From Nocardioides sp. Root122 (GTDB lineage Bacteria; Actinomycetota; Actinomycetes; Propionibacteriales; Nocardioidaceae), in contig NZ_LMDE01000013.1 in NCBI RefSeq assembly GCF_001425025.1, forward strand, positions 225,186 to 289,185: a DNA stretch of 64,000 nt, given 5' to 3'. Positions 25,010 to 33,489 of the stretch are shown here, piece by piece. The notes under the pieces were generated by a model. It worked only from the letters and a program-made list of their open reading frames with translations, did no database searches and was not told where the DNA came from. Every line of letters starts with the position of its first letter. The stretch's first letter is position 1. Both the position numbers and the translations under genes were made by a program.

Positions 25010-26694
25010 CCCAAGGAACAGGCCGGCAGCGCGAACCACCTGAGGTCGTCGAAGTCCTCGGTCAGGTGCGCGGTGTCCGACCAGTCCGGCGGTGATGCGG
25101 CGGCCATGATCGCGCGGCCCTCGTCGAGGTGCTCCCTGAGCACCGAGACGGGGGCCGTCGTCGTGTGCCGGGGGTGGGTCATCGTGCCGTCGTCGGCATA
25201 GGACACGTCAGCGAGGCGCAGCGGCGGCTCGACCGGGCCGGTGCGGTGGTGCCACAGGCCGGTGAGCGGGTCGAAGCGATAGTCGCCGAGCAGCCGCCAG
25301 CCCTCGCGGGCCACGAGGCGGACGGCCTCCACGACGTAGGTGAAGACCTCCTCGTCGACGAAGTAGTTGAAGTTCACCCGCACCCAGCCGGGCTTGATGC
25401 CCTCGCAGCCGGTCGCGATCTGGGCCTCGAACCGGTGGCTGTGGTCGAGGTCGATGTCGAGCAGCCGGTGGCCGTAGGGGCCCGCGCACGAGCAGCCACC
25501 GCGGGTCTGGATCCCGAACAGGTCGTTGAGCAGCGCCACCACGAAGTTGTGGTGCAGGTAGGTCCCGTCGGGAGCCTTCACGACGAAGGACACGATCGAG
25601 AGCCGCTGCGAGTCGAGGTTGCCGAGGATCTGGATGGTCGGCTCGGCCACCCATGCAGCGACGGCCCGCTCGAGCAGCTCCTCCTCGTGCGCCTGGATGG
25701 TCTCCACGCCGACGGCCTGCTTGAGCTGGAAGACGAGCCCGGCGCGGATCGACTCCACGATCGCGGGGGTGCCGCCCTCCTCGCGGTGGGCCTTGTCGTC
25801 GAGGTAGCGGTGGTCGGTCGGGTTGACGTACATCACCGTGCCGCCGCCGGGCACGACCGGCACCCGGTTGGCCATCAGCTCACGGCGCACGACCAGCACG
25901 CCGGGGGTGCCCGGGCCGCCGATGAACTTGTGCGGGCTGATGAAGATCGCGTCCTTGCGGGAGCTGCCGGGGCCGTACATCTCGATGTCGACGTAGGGGG
26001 CACAGGCGGCGAAGTCCCAGAAGCTGAGGGCGCCGTGCTCGTGCAGCAGGTCGGCCACGCCCTCGGTGTCGGTGACGATCCCGGTGACGTTGGAGGCGGC
26101 GGAGAAGGAGCCGATCTTCAGCGGCCGGCCGGCGTGGCGCTCGAGCTCCTCGCGCAGGTGGTCGAGGGAGACCCGGCCGTCGGCGTCCTCGTGGATGGTC
26201 ACGACGTCGGCGATCGTCTCGCGCCAGCTGACCTCGTTGGAGTGGTGCTCGAAGGGGCCGATGAACACGACCGGTCGCTCGTCGGCGGGGATCAGCGAGG
26301 TCAGGTGGTAGCGGTCCTCGAGCACGCACGGGACCCGCAGGCCGAGGATGCCGATCAGCTTGTCGATGGCGGCCGTGCTGCCGGAGCCGCAGAAGACCAC
26401 GACGGTCTCCTCGTCGCCGCCCACGGCGTCGCGGATGATGCGCCGGGCGTCCTCGCGCAGGCGGGTGGTCTGCAGGCCGGTGCCGCTCGCCTCGGTGTGG
26501 GTGTTGGCGTAGGCCGGCAGCACCTCCTCGCGGATGAAGTCCTCGATGAAGGCCAGGCTGCGCCCCGACGCCGTGTAGTCGGCGTAGGTCACCCGGCGCG
26601 GGCCGTAGGGGCCCTGCATCACCTGGTCGTCGCCGATCACGGACGCGCGGATGCGCTCGAGGAGGGCCTGCGAACGGTCCGTGGCGTGCGTCAC
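25006..26694 (-). CDS. Class V aminotransferase (cysteine desulfurase-like), PLP-dependent
   Basis: A 562-residue PLP enzyme. The cofactor lysine is Lys256 in FISPHKFIGGPGTPG, with the PLP-ring aspartate in WDFAACAPYVDI (Asp227) and the GSGSTAAIDKL phosphate loop near 103-113. A cysteine-containing loop GGCSCAGPYGHRLL is present near 408-421, where SufS/IscS-type enzymes carry the persulfide cysteine, but the surrounding sequence differs and the protein is about 150 residues longer than SufS. The extra C-terminus (from about 470) has no recognised domain. No sulfur-assembly genes are near. It could be a selenocysteine/cysteine lyase or another class V enzyme. GTG start at 26694. Confidence 0.8.
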   Translation of the reverse strand: MTHATDRSQALLERIRASVIGDDQVMQGPYGPRRVTYADYTASGRSLAFIEDFIREEVLPAYANTHTEASGTGLQTTRLREDARRIIRDAVGGDEETVVVFCGSGSTAAIDKLIGILGLRVPCVLEDRYHLTSLIPADERPVVFIGPFEHHSNEVSWRETIADVVTIHEDADGRVSLDHLREELERHAGRPLKIGSFSAASNVTGIVTDTEGVADLLHEHGALSFWDFAACAPYVDIEMYGPGSSRKDAIFISPHKFIGGPGTPGVLVVRRELMANRVPVVPGGGTVMYVNPTDHRYLDDKAHREEGGTPAIVESIRAGLVFQLKQAVGVETIQAHEEELLERAVAAWVAEPTIQILGNLDSQRLSIVSFVVKAPDGTYLHHNFVVALLNDLFGIQTRGGCSCAGPYGHRLLDIDLDHSHRFEAQIATGCEGIKPGWVRVNFNYFVDEEVFTYVVEAVRLVAREGWRLLGDYRFDPLTGLWHHRTGPVEPPLRLADVSYADDGTMTHPRHTTTAPVSVLREHLDEGRAIMAAASPPDWSDTAHLTEDFDDLRWFALPACSLG

Positions 26695-26731
26695 GCGCCG
26701 AGCGTACGCCGGTGCGCGGCCGCGTCCGTCA

Positions 26732-27745
26732 TCAGCAGGGCCGCACCTCCCGCAGGGCCGCGAGCGCCGCCTCGGGGTGGTCTGTGATCACCCCGTCGAC
26801 CCCGGCGGCGAGCAGCGCACGCACCTCGGCCGCCATGTCCCCGAGCGCGTCGGGGGCCCCGCCGAGACGGAGGTTGCTGGGCAGGTAGCGGTTCTCCCCG
26901 CGCACCGTCCACACGTGCACCGTGAGGCCGCGCCGGTGCGCGTCGCGCACGAGCGAGGACGGCGCGCCGATGGCGCCCACCGCGTCGCGCGGGAGCACGA
27001 GCGAGGTGTGCGGGCCGATGCCGTCGGCGTACTCGTCGATGCGGTCGAGCAGCTCCTCCGTCGGCTGCTCGCCCGCGTCGAGGAGCTGCACGATCGGCAG
27101 CCGGGAGCGGGCGGCGAGGCGGCGCAGGATGGGGGCCTCGAACGACATGAGGACCACCCCCGCCCACGGGTGGTCGAGCCCGTGCCGCGCCAGGGCGCGC
27201 AGCAAGGGGACGTCGAGCGGCAGGCCCGCTGCATCGTGGTGGGCGGCGTGCTTGAGCTCGAGGAGCACGCCGACCGGCCGTCCCCGCCGGACCGACTCGG
27301 CGCCGACCATGGCCAGCACCTCGGTGAGCGTCGGGACGCCCTCCGCCCCGTCGTACGCCGTGTTGCCGGGGCGGGTCGCCGGCATCCGCTCGCGGGTGGC
27401 GAGCGTCTTGAGCTCGGGCAGGGTGAGGTCCTGCACGAACCACCCGCTCTGCACCACCCCGTCGACGACCCGGGTGCGGCGCAGGTGGGCGAGATCGGCA
27501 CGCGACGCCACGTCGGTCGTCGTGCTGAGCTCGAGGTCGTGACGGGCGACCAGGACCCCGTCGCGCGTGGCGACGAGGTCCAGCTCGATGTCGTCGACGC
27601 CCATCCGGATCGCGGTCCGGTAGGCGTCGAGGGTGTGCTCGGGACGGTGCCCGCTGGCGCCGCGGTGCGCAACCACGGCGGGCGTCAGGACCAACGACGG
27701 GGCCGTGCCGGCCCGGTCCTGGGGTGCCTCGCGGGTCACCGTCAT
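26732..27745 (-). CDS. Glycerophosphodiester phosphodiesterase (GDPD) family protein
   Basis: A 337-residue metal-dependent phosphodiesterase that releases alcohols from glycerophosphodiesters. The catalytic and metal residues are visible: VAHRGASGHRPEHTLDAY (about 25-42; the two His and the Glu of the HRG..PE motif), DDIELDLVATRDGVLVARHD (about 51-70; Glu, Asp, His). An insertion around 150-185 with an ELKH motif completes the metal site. No signal peptide, so cytoplasmic. The ATG at 27745 is 48 bases from the divergent YbaK-like gene. A second, more compact GDPD lies at 42.4 kb. Confidence 0.9.
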   Translation of the reverse strand: MTVTREAPQDRAGTAPSLVLTPAVVAHRGASGHRPEHTLDAYRTAIRMGVDDIELDLVATRDGVLVARHDLELSTTTDVASRADLAHLRRTRVVDGVVQSGWFVQDLTLPELKTLATRERMPATRPGNTAYDGAEGVPTLTEVLAMVGAESVRRGRPVGVLLELKHAAHHDAAGLPLDVPLLRALARHGLDHPWAGVVLMSFEAPILRRLAARSRLPIVQLLDAGEQPTEELLDRIDEYADGIGPHTSLVLPRDAVGAIGAPSSLVRDAHRRGLTVHVWTVRGENRYLPSNLRLGGAPDALGDMAAEVRALLAAGVDGVITDHPEAALAALREVRPC

Positions 27746-27793
27746 GGTCCGAGCGTGCACGGCCGACGGGACGGGGGGATGACGCCCGGGTGA

Positions 27794-28354
27794 ATGCCGC
27801 ATGATGACCGCGTGACGCTCCCCTCCTTCCCCACCCTCACCTCGCTCCCGGCCGCCGAGCACCCCGACGCGGTGGCCCCGCCCGTCGCGGCCGCGCTGGC
27901 CGGGTGGGCGGGGGCGGCCGAGGTCGCCGTGGTCCGGATCGACCCCGACCTCGCCGACACGGCGGCGATGAGCGAGGCCTACGACGTCCCCATGACGGCG
28001 GGCGGCAACTGCGTCGTCGTGGCGGGCTCGCGAGCGGGTGACGAGCGGATCGCGGCCTGCGTCGTCCGCGCCGACACCCGCGCCGACGTCAACACGCTCG
28101 TGCGCAAGCTGCTCGACGTCCGCAAGTGCTCCTTCCTCCCGATGGACCGGGCCGTCGAAGAGACCGGCATGGAGTACGGCGGCATCACGCCCCTCGGGCT
28201 CCCGGAGGGCTGGCGGGTGCTGGTCCACGAGGCGCTGCTCGACGAGCCGGTCGTGGTGCTGGGCAGTGGCGTACGACGCTCCAAGCTGCTGGTGCCCGGA
28301 CGGCTGCTGGCCGACCTGCCGGGCGCCGAGGTGGTGCCCGGCCTGGGGCGCTGA
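27794..28354 (+). CDS. YbaK/aminoacyl-tRNA deacylase domain protein
   Basis: A 186-residue single-domain protein of the YbaK/ProX/INS fold, which hydrolyses misacylated tRNAs such as Ala- or Cys-tRNA(Pro). Visible are the central AACVVRADTRADVNTLVRKLL strand-helix (the lysine after VR is the family's active-site lysine region) and the GGITPLGLPEGWRVLVH segment containing the conserved GG.TPxGLP motif. No tRNA synthetase domain is attached. The ATG at 27794 has GGGTGA upstream; GTG 27812 is the alternative. Overlaps no neighbour; ABC exporter genes follow after 55 bases. Confidence 0.85.
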   Translation: MPHDDRVTLPSFPTLTSLPAAEHPDAVAPPVAAALAGWAGAAEVAVVRIDPDLADTAAMSEAYDVPMTAGGNCVVVAGSRAGDERIAACVVRADTRADVNTLVRKLLDVRKCSFLPMDRAVEETGMEYGGITPLGLPEGWRVLVHEALLDEPVVVLGSGVRRSKLLVPGRLLADLPGAEVVPGLGR

Positions 28355-28409
28355 GCCGCGGTCGGAAAAGGATTCGTCCGCGACGGGACCGGAAATCTAG
28401 GCTCTACCG

Positions 28410-30125
28410 GTGCGCAGCCTTCCCCTCGACGATCCCGGAGTCGCGGACCATCGCACGCCCGGGCGGTTCCTCTGGTGGCTGGCGATGGGCCAGCGGCGCA
28501 CCCTGCTCGGCGGCATGGCGTTCGGCATCGTGTGGATGTCGTGCCAGGCGGTGATGCCCGCCGTGCTCGGACGGGCCATCGACCGCGGGGTCGCGGCGAA
28601 GGACGCGCGCGAGCTGGTGCTCTGGGCGGGTGTGATGTTCGCGATCGGTGTGGTGCAGGCCGTCAGCGGGATCGTGCGCCACCGGTTCGCCGTGACCAAC
28701 TGGCTCACCGCCGCCTACCGCACGGTCCAGCTCGTCACCCGCCAGGCGGTCCACGTCGGCGGCGCGCTCCCGCGCAAGGTGTCCACGGGAGAGGTGGTCG
28801 CGGTCGGCTCCAGCGACCTCTCTCACCTCGGCAACGTGATGGACGTGACCGCCCGCTTCGCCGGGGCGATCGTCAGCTTCCTCCTGGTCTCGGTGATCCT
28901 GCTGAGCACCTCGGTGACCCTGGGCCTGGTCGTGCTGATCGGCGTCCCGCTGCTGATGGCGATGATCGGTCCGATGCTCTCGCCGCTGCAGCGCCGCGCC
29001 GCCCACCAGCGGCAGATGATGAGCGACCTGTCCAACACCGCCACCGACATCGTCGGCGGGCTGCGCGTCCTGCGTGGCATCGGCGGCGAGCAGGTCTTCC
29101 TCGAGCGCTACCGCCGCGAGTCGCAGGCCACCCGCGCCGCCGGCGTCCAGGTCGCCAAGCTGCAGTCGGTGCTCGACGCCCTGCAGGTCTTCCTGCCCGG
29201 CGTCTTCGTCGTGCTGGTCGTCTGGCTCGGCGCCCGCTCGGCCGTCGCCGGACAGATCACCGCCGGCGAGCTGGTCGCCTTCTACGGCTACTCCGCGTTC
29301 CTGATGATCCCGCTGCGCACCGCGACCGAGTTCGCCAACAAGCTCATCCGCGCCCGCGTCTCGGCACGGCGGGTGTGCACGGTGCTGGCGCTGCAGCCGG
29401 ACCTGACCGACCCGGAGTCCCCCCTGCCGTCCCCGCCCGCCGGCTCGCCGTTGCACGACGCCAGGTCGGGGATCACCGTCGCCCCCGGGCGGCTCACCGC
29501 GATCGTGTCCGACGACCCGGACGAGTCGGCGCTGCTCGCCGACCGCCTCGGGCTCGCCGCGGCCGAGGTCGACGACGACGTGACGCTGGGCGGCGTACCC
29601 CTCACCGCGCTGCCGCGCGCCGAGGTCCGTCGTCGGATCGTCGTCTCCGACACCTCGGCCCAGCTCTTCTCCGGCCGGCTCGCCGACCGCCTCGACGTGA
29701 CGGGCCGCGGCGACGTCACCGCGGCGCTGTGGACCGCGAGTGCCGACGACATCCTCGACGGCCTCCCGGAGCGCCTCGACACGATCGTGACCGAGCGGGG
29801 TCGCAGCTTCTCCGGCGGCCAGCGGCAGCGCCTCGTGCTGGCTCGCGCACTCACCAGCGACCCGGAGGTCCTGGTGCTGGTCGAGCCGACGAGCGCCGTG
29901 GACGCCCACACGGAGGCCCGGATCGCCTCCCGGCTGCGCCAGCACCGCGCCGGTCGTACGACGGTGGTCACGACGGTCAGTCCGCTCCTGCTCGACACCG
30001 TCGACGAGGTCGCGTTCCTCGTGGGCGGGCGCGTCGTCGCGACGGGCACCCACGCTTCTCTGCTGGAGACGGACCCCGGCTACCGGGCGGTCGTCGTGCG
30101 CGACGTCGCGGAGGTGGCGACGTGA
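28410..30125 (+). CDS. Heterodimeric ABC exporter half, ATP site degenerate (no Walker A)
   Basis: A 571-residue type IV ABC half-transporter: six membrane helices (about 30-300) and a nucleotide-binding domain (about 345-571). The signature FSGGQ (467-471) is intact, but the P-loop position reads IVSDDPDESALL (365-376) with no GxxGxGKS/T, the Walker B Asp is Val491 (VLVLVEPTS), and the switch His is missing (VTTVSPLLL, 520-528). It therefore cannot bind ATP in the normal way at its own site and works as the partner that supplies the signature motif. It overlaps the next gene by 4 bases (GTGA), and the pair must form one exporter. Substrate not known. Confidence 0.93.
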   Translation: MRSLPLDDPGVADHRTPGRFLWWLAMGQRRTLLGGMAFGIVWMSCQAVMPAVLGRAIDRGVAAKDARELVLWAGVMFAIGVVQAVSGIVRHRFAVTNWLTAAYRTVQLVTRQAVHVGGALPRKVSTGEVVAVGSSDLSHLGNVMDVTARFAGAIVSFLLVSVILLSTSVTLGLVVLIGVPLLMAMIGPMLSPLQRRAAHQRQMMSDLSNTATDIVGGLRVLRGIGGEQVFLERYRRESQATRAAGVQVAKLQSVLDALQVFLPGVFVVLVVWLGARSAVAGQITAGELVAFYGYSAFLMIPLRTATEFANKLIRARVSARRVCTVLALQPDLTDPESPLPSPPAGSPLHDARSGITVAPGRLTAIVSDDPDESALLADRLGLAAAEVDDDVTLGGVPLTALPRAEVRRRIVVSDTSAQLFSGRLADRLDVTGRGDVTAALWTASADDILDGLPERLDTIVTERGRSFSGGQRQRLVLARALTSDPEVLVLVEPTSAVDAHTEARIASRLRQHRAGRTTVVTTVSPLLLDTVDEVAFLVGGRVVATGTHASLLETDPGYRAVVVRDVAEVAT

Positions 30126-31885
30126 GCACCCCGGGAACCGCGCTGCCCGTGGCCGACGGCCCGCAGGTGCGCCGCTACGCGCAGGGCGTGGCGCGGCGCC
30201 ACCCTCGGCTGCTCTGGTCGGCGCTCACGCTGCACGTGGCCGCAGCCGCGGCCGCCCTGGCCGCGCCGCGCCTCCTCGGCGGCCTCGTCGAGGCGGTCGA
30301 GGACGGCACCACGATCGCCCATGTCGACCGCATCGCCCTGCTCCTCGCCGGCTTCCTGCTGGCCCAGACGGTGCTGACCCGTTTCGCGCGCTACCTGAGC
30401 CAGGTGCTCGGCGAGCAGGTGCTGGCCGAGCTGCGCGAGGACTTCGTCGACCACACGCTCGGCCTGCCCGTGGGCACCGTGGAGTCGGCCGGCTCGGGCG
30501 ACCTCCTGACCCGCACCAACCGCGACGTCGAGCAGCTCGGCTGGTCGGTGCGGTGGGCCCTGCCGGAGTGGACGATCGCCGTGGTCTCGGCGGTGATGAT
30601 CTTCGTGGCCGCGCTGAGCGTCGGATGGTGGGTGGCGCTGCCGTGCCTGCTCGCCGTCCCGCCGCTGGTCGTCGGCCTGCGCTGGTACCTCGCCCGGGCC
30701 AAGGACGGCTACCTACGCGAGTCGGCGTCGTACTCCCAGATCAACGCCACCCTCACCGAGACCGTCGAGGGTGCCCGGAGCGTCGAGGCGCTCGGGCTCG
30801 GGCCGCAGCGCATCGCGGCAGGCGACGCGGACTGCGCGGACTCCTTCGCCGCGGAGAAGTACACCCTCGAGCTCCGCACCGTCTTCTTCCCGAGCATGGA
30901 GATCAGCTATCTGCTGCCGGTCGTCGGCACGCTGCTCTTCGGCGGGTGGCTCTACACCCGCGGCGACGTCTCCCTCGGCGAGGTGACCGCGGCGACGCTC
31001 TACATCCAGATGCTGATCAACCCGGTCGACACGATCGTCGCGATCCTCGACGAGCTGCAGATGGGCGCCGCCTCCCTGGCGCGGCTGCTCGGCGTCGCGC
31101 AGGTGCCCGACGACCGCTCGGTGTCGGGCGCCGTGCCCACGACCGAGAAGCTCGACGCCGAGGACGTGCGGTTCTCCTACATCGAGGGCCGCGACGTCCT
31201 GCACGGCGTCGACCTCGACGTCGGGGTCGGCGAGCGCATCGCGATGGTCGGGCCCTCGGGCGCCGGCAAGTCGACCCTCGGCCGGCTCCTCGCGGGCATC
31301 CACCCGCCGCGCACCGGCCGGGTGACCGTCGGTGACGTCGGCCTGGTCGAGCTGCCGCTCGACGACCTGCGCGGCCACGTCGCGCTCGTCACCCAGGAGC
31401 ACCACGTCTTCGTCGGCACGCTGCGCGAGAACGTCGTGCTGGCACGCCCTGGCTCGTCCGACGACGCCGTCCGCTCCGCCCTGGCGGCCGTCGACGCGCT
31501 CGAGTGGGTGGACGCGATGCCCGAGGGGCTGGACACCGTCGTCGGGTCGGGCGGCCGCTCGCTCACGCCGGCGCAAGCCCAGCAGGTCGCGCTCGCGCGG
31601 CTGGTGCTCGCCGACCCCCACACCCTCGTGCTCGACGAGGCCACCTCGCTCATCGACCCCCGCGCCGCCCGCCACCTCGAGCGCTCGCTCGCGGCCGTGC
31701 TGGAGGGACGGACGGTCATCGCGATCGCGCACCGGCTCTTCTCCGCCCACGACGCCGACCGCGTCGCCGTCGTCGAGGACGGCGTGATCTCCGAGTTCGG
31801 CTCCCACGACGACCTCGTCGCCGCCGGCGGCTCCTACGCCGCCCTCTGGGAGTCCTGGCACGGGGCCTCGAAGGCGGTCGAGTAG
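30122..31885 (+). CDS. Heterodimeric ABC exporter half with intact P-loop
   Basis: A 587-residue type IV ABC half-transporter, membrane domain about 30-320, nucleotide-binding domain about 342-587. Walker A GPSGAGKS (377-384), Q-loop Gln425, Walker B TLVLDE (501-506) and switch His537 are all present, but the signature is LTPAQ (481-485) in place of LSGGQ. This is the exact complement of the upstream partner: its own P-loop pairs with the partner's good signature to form the one working ATP site, while the second site has lost both motifs. GTG start at 30122 overlaps the partner's TGA (GTGA). Confidence 0.93.
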   Translation: MSTPGTALPVADGPQVRRYAQGVARRHPRLLWSALTLHVAAAAAALAAPRLLGGLVEAVEDGTTIAHVDRIALLLAGFLLAQTVLTRFARYLSQVLGEQVLAELREDFVDHTLGLPVGTVESAGSGDLLTRTNRDVEQLGWSVRWALPEWTIAVVSAVMIFVAALSVGWWVALPCLLAVPPLVVGLRWYLARAKDGYLRESASYSQINATLTETVEGARSVEALGLGPQRIAAGDADCADSFAAEKYTLELRTVFFPSMEISYLLPVVGTLLFGGWLYTRGDVSLGEVTAATLYIQMLINPVDTIVAILDELQMGAASLARLLGVAQVPDDRSVSGAVPTTEKLDAEDVRFSYIEGRDVLHGVDLDVGVGERIAMVGPSGAGKSTLGRLLAGIHPPRTGRVTVGDVGLVELPLDDLRGHVALVTQEHHVFVGTLRENVVLARPGSSDDAVRSALAAVDALEWVDAMPEGLDTVVGSGGRSLTPAQAQQVALARLVLADPHTLVLDEATSLIDPRAARHLERSLAAVLEGRTVIAIAHRLFSAHDADRVAVVEDGVISEFGSHDDLVAAGGSYAALWESWHGASKAVE

Positions 31886-31928
31886 CCGGCGAGCGGGCGT
31901 ATCGAGACCCAGCCGAGCCGGTGGGGAG

Positions 31929-31975
31929 GATCGTGGAGCCCTGAGGCCACCTGGTGGCACGAGGACTCCACGATC
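31929..31975. repeat. Inverted repeat, 10-bp arms, after the ABC pair
   Basis: GATCGTGGAG (31929-31938) pairs perfectly with CTCCACGATC (31966-31975). Inside, GCCAC pairs with GTGGC around a CTG loop. It lies 44 bases after the ABC stop and 53 before the next start, and may act as terminator. Its build (10-11 bp outer arms and an inner small hairpin) matches the inverted repeats at 32986 and 39691. Confidence 0.6.
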
Positions 31976-32028
31976 ACGGTTCGGTGACGAGCCTTCCGTC
32001 GCGGCTTCGCCCGTTCCATGCTCGGCGC

Positions 32029-32979
32029 ATGACGAGACGGGGGTACGTCGCCGGGGCCCTGGGCGCCGTCGTCCTGGTCCTCACCGCGATCACCGTCGTA
32101 CCCCGCGTCCTGGACCGCGAGGACGACGCCGTGCCGATGACCTCGGCCGACGACCACTACCGGATCGATGGCCAGCTGACGTGCACCACCGAGGTCCACG
32201 ACGTGCCGACGTTGCCGCTGGAGGCCGAGCCGGTGGCGCTGCTGGTCTGCGCGGACCCTGACTCCTCGCTCCCGTGGACCGCACCCGCAGAGCTGGTCGA
32301 GGGCGACCTCGCCGAGCTCGTCGACCGGCTGTCGAGCCTGGCCCCCGCTCCGGACGGCGACGTCGCCTGCACGATGCAGGGGGGACCCGCGTACGACCTG
32401 GTGCTGCGGTTCTCGCGCGGCCGAGCGGCGAAGGTCCACGGTGACACCGGCACGTGCGGGTTCGTCACCACGGCTGCCGGTAGGTGGTTGGGGGCCTCGG
32501 ACGTGCTCGACACGGCCCTCGCCCTCGTCGAGCGCGAGCGCGCGGGGCGGACCCCGCCGACCTCGGCGTCACGCACCGCGGACCTGTCCTGCGACGCCGT
32601 CCTCGTCCCTCCCGGGCCCGCGCGGTCACTCACGGGCGAGGCCGCCGACATCGTCCGGATGGTGTCGTGCTGGCAGCCCGACGCGCCCGAGCTCGGGCAG
32701 CTGAGCGAGACCGTGGTGCCGGCAGGGGACGTGCGCGTCCTGACCCGCGACCTCGCCCGCCGGTCCTCGACGTCCGCGGACCCCCACGACCTGCGCTGTC
32801 CCGGCGGACTGCGCAGGCTCTACTTCCAGACCCTCGTCGGTCAGACGTCCTGGGGCGACCTCGTCGTCGTCCCCGGTGAGTGCCGGCGGTTCTACCCCGC
32901 GCTGCCGTCCGACCGGACGGCACCGGTGTGGCACCCCTCGCCCCGCGCGCAGGGGATCCTCGACCGCCTCCGTCGCTGA
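32029..32979 (+). CDS. Membrane-anchored extracytoplasmic protein, unknown
   Basis: A 316-residue protein with a short basic N-terminus, one hydrophobic segment (about 7-27, signal anchor) and a globular domain expected outside the membrane. Eight or more cysteines occur, several in pairs (for example LTCTTE / LLVCAD, and VACTMQ / GTCGFV), compatible with disulfides. The ATG at 32029 opens the hydrophobic segment; the frame continues upstream through an inverted repeat, which is not coding in character. No family recognised. It stands alone between two intergenic inverted repeats. Confidence 0.75.
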   Translation: MTRRGYVAGALGAVVLVLTAITVVPRVLDREDDAVPMTSADDHYRIDGQLTCTTEVHDVPTLPLEAEPVALLVCADPDSSLPWTAPAELVEGDLAELVDRLSSLAPAPDGDVACTMQGGPAYDLVLRFSRGRAAKVHGDTGTCGFVTTAAGRWLGASDVLDTALALVERERAGRTPPTSASRTADLSCDAVLVPPGPARSLTGEAADIVRMVSCWQPDAPELGQLSETVVPAGDVRVLTRDLARRSSTSADPHDLRCPGGLRRLYFQTLVGQTSWGDLVVVPGECRRFYPALPSDRTAPVWHPSPRAQGILDRLRR

Positions 32980-32985
32980 CGGCGT

Positions 32986-33046
32986 ACACGTGTCCGAGAT
33001 GTCGCCCCCGGGACCGCGATCGCAGGGCGACTTCCCGGACACGTGT
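32986..33046. repeat. 61-bp imperfect inverted repeat
   Basis: ACACGTGTCCG (32986-32996) pairs perfectly with CGGACACGTGT (33036-33046). After a 4-base internal loop on each side, GTCGCCC (33001-33007) pairs with GGGCGAC (33025-33031), leaving a 17-base loop that itself contains GCGATCGC. It starts 6 bases after the preceding stop and ends 32 bases before the EVE gene. It can be a terminator or a mobile-type palindromic element. Confidence 0.65.
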
Positions 33047-33078
33047 GGCTGTCGGACCCCGGCCCTAGCCTCGACGGC

Positions 33079-33465
33079 ATGACGCGCACCTGGGTCCTGG
33101 TGGCCTCCCGCGACCACGCCCGTCGCGGGCTGGCCGAGGGGTTCGTGATGGCCAACCACGGCAAGCGCGCCCCGGTCGCCCGGATGAGCGTCGGCGACCG
33201 GGTGCTGATCTACTCCCCCACCACGACGTACCCGAAGGGCGAGCCGCTGCGCGCGATCACGTTCGCCGGCGAGGTGACCGGCGAGGGGCCGGAGCCCAGC
33301 ACCGTGATCGAGGGCGGGTGGCGTCGCGCGGCAGCCTTGCGCGAGGTCGAGCCGATCCCGCTGGCCGAGGTGAAGGACCACCTGCCCACCAGCAGGATCA
33401 GGTTCGGCTTCTTCGAGCTGCCGGACGACGACGCCGCCGCGATCTGGCGCCTCTTGCCATCGTGA
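33079..33465 (+). CDS. EVE domain protein
   Basis: A 128-residue stand-alone EVE (PUA-like) domain: MTRTWVLVASRDHARRGLAE start, a VGDRVLIYSP strand pair near 48-57, AITFAGEVTGEG near 68-79 and the C-terminal RFGFFELPDDDAAAIWRLL. EVE domains bind modified bases, including hydroxymethyl- and methylcytosine in DNA or modified RNA. Here it has no restriction, nuclease or helicase partner and no defence genes near. The ATG at 33079 fits domain length. Its stop codon lies inside the operator-like palindrome of the next gene. Confidence 0.85.
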   Translation: MTRTWVLVASRDHARRGLAEGFVMANHGKRAPVARMSVGDRVLIYSPTTTYPKGEPLRAITFAGEVTGEGPEPSTVIEGGWRRAAALREVEPIPLAEVKDHLPTSRIRFGFFELPDDDAAAIWRLLPS

Positions 33466-33483
33466 CAGTGTCACTGTCACGAT
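33459..33483. promoter_or_regulatory. 25-bp perfect inverted repeat, TetR-type operator candidate
   Basis: ATCGTGACAGTG (33459-33470), a central T (33471) and the exact reverse complement CACTGTCACGAT (33472-33483). The left arm overlaps the EVE stop codon (33463-33465) and the right arm ends 6 bases before the ATG of the LLM oxidoreductase. Arm length and the TGACA...TGTCA core fit TetR-family operators. No TetR gene lies in the window. Confidence 0.75.
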
Positions 33484-33489
33484 TGAGCC

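Noticed and set aside
25006..26694. Class V aminotransferase as SufS
   Set aside because: It is about 150 residues longer than SufS, the cysteine loop differs, and no suf genes are adjacent, so only the family-level call was kept.
28410..30125. The P-loop-less ABC half as a pseudogene
   Set aside because: The frame is full length with intact membrane domain and signature, it overlaps its partner by GTGA, and the partner's signature defect is complementary. Decay would not produce that.
28475..31885. A 1136-codon frame that would fuse a protein upstream to the second ABC half
   Set aside because: The first part of that frame is an out-of-frame reading of the first ABC gene; only the part from GTG 30122 is family-like.
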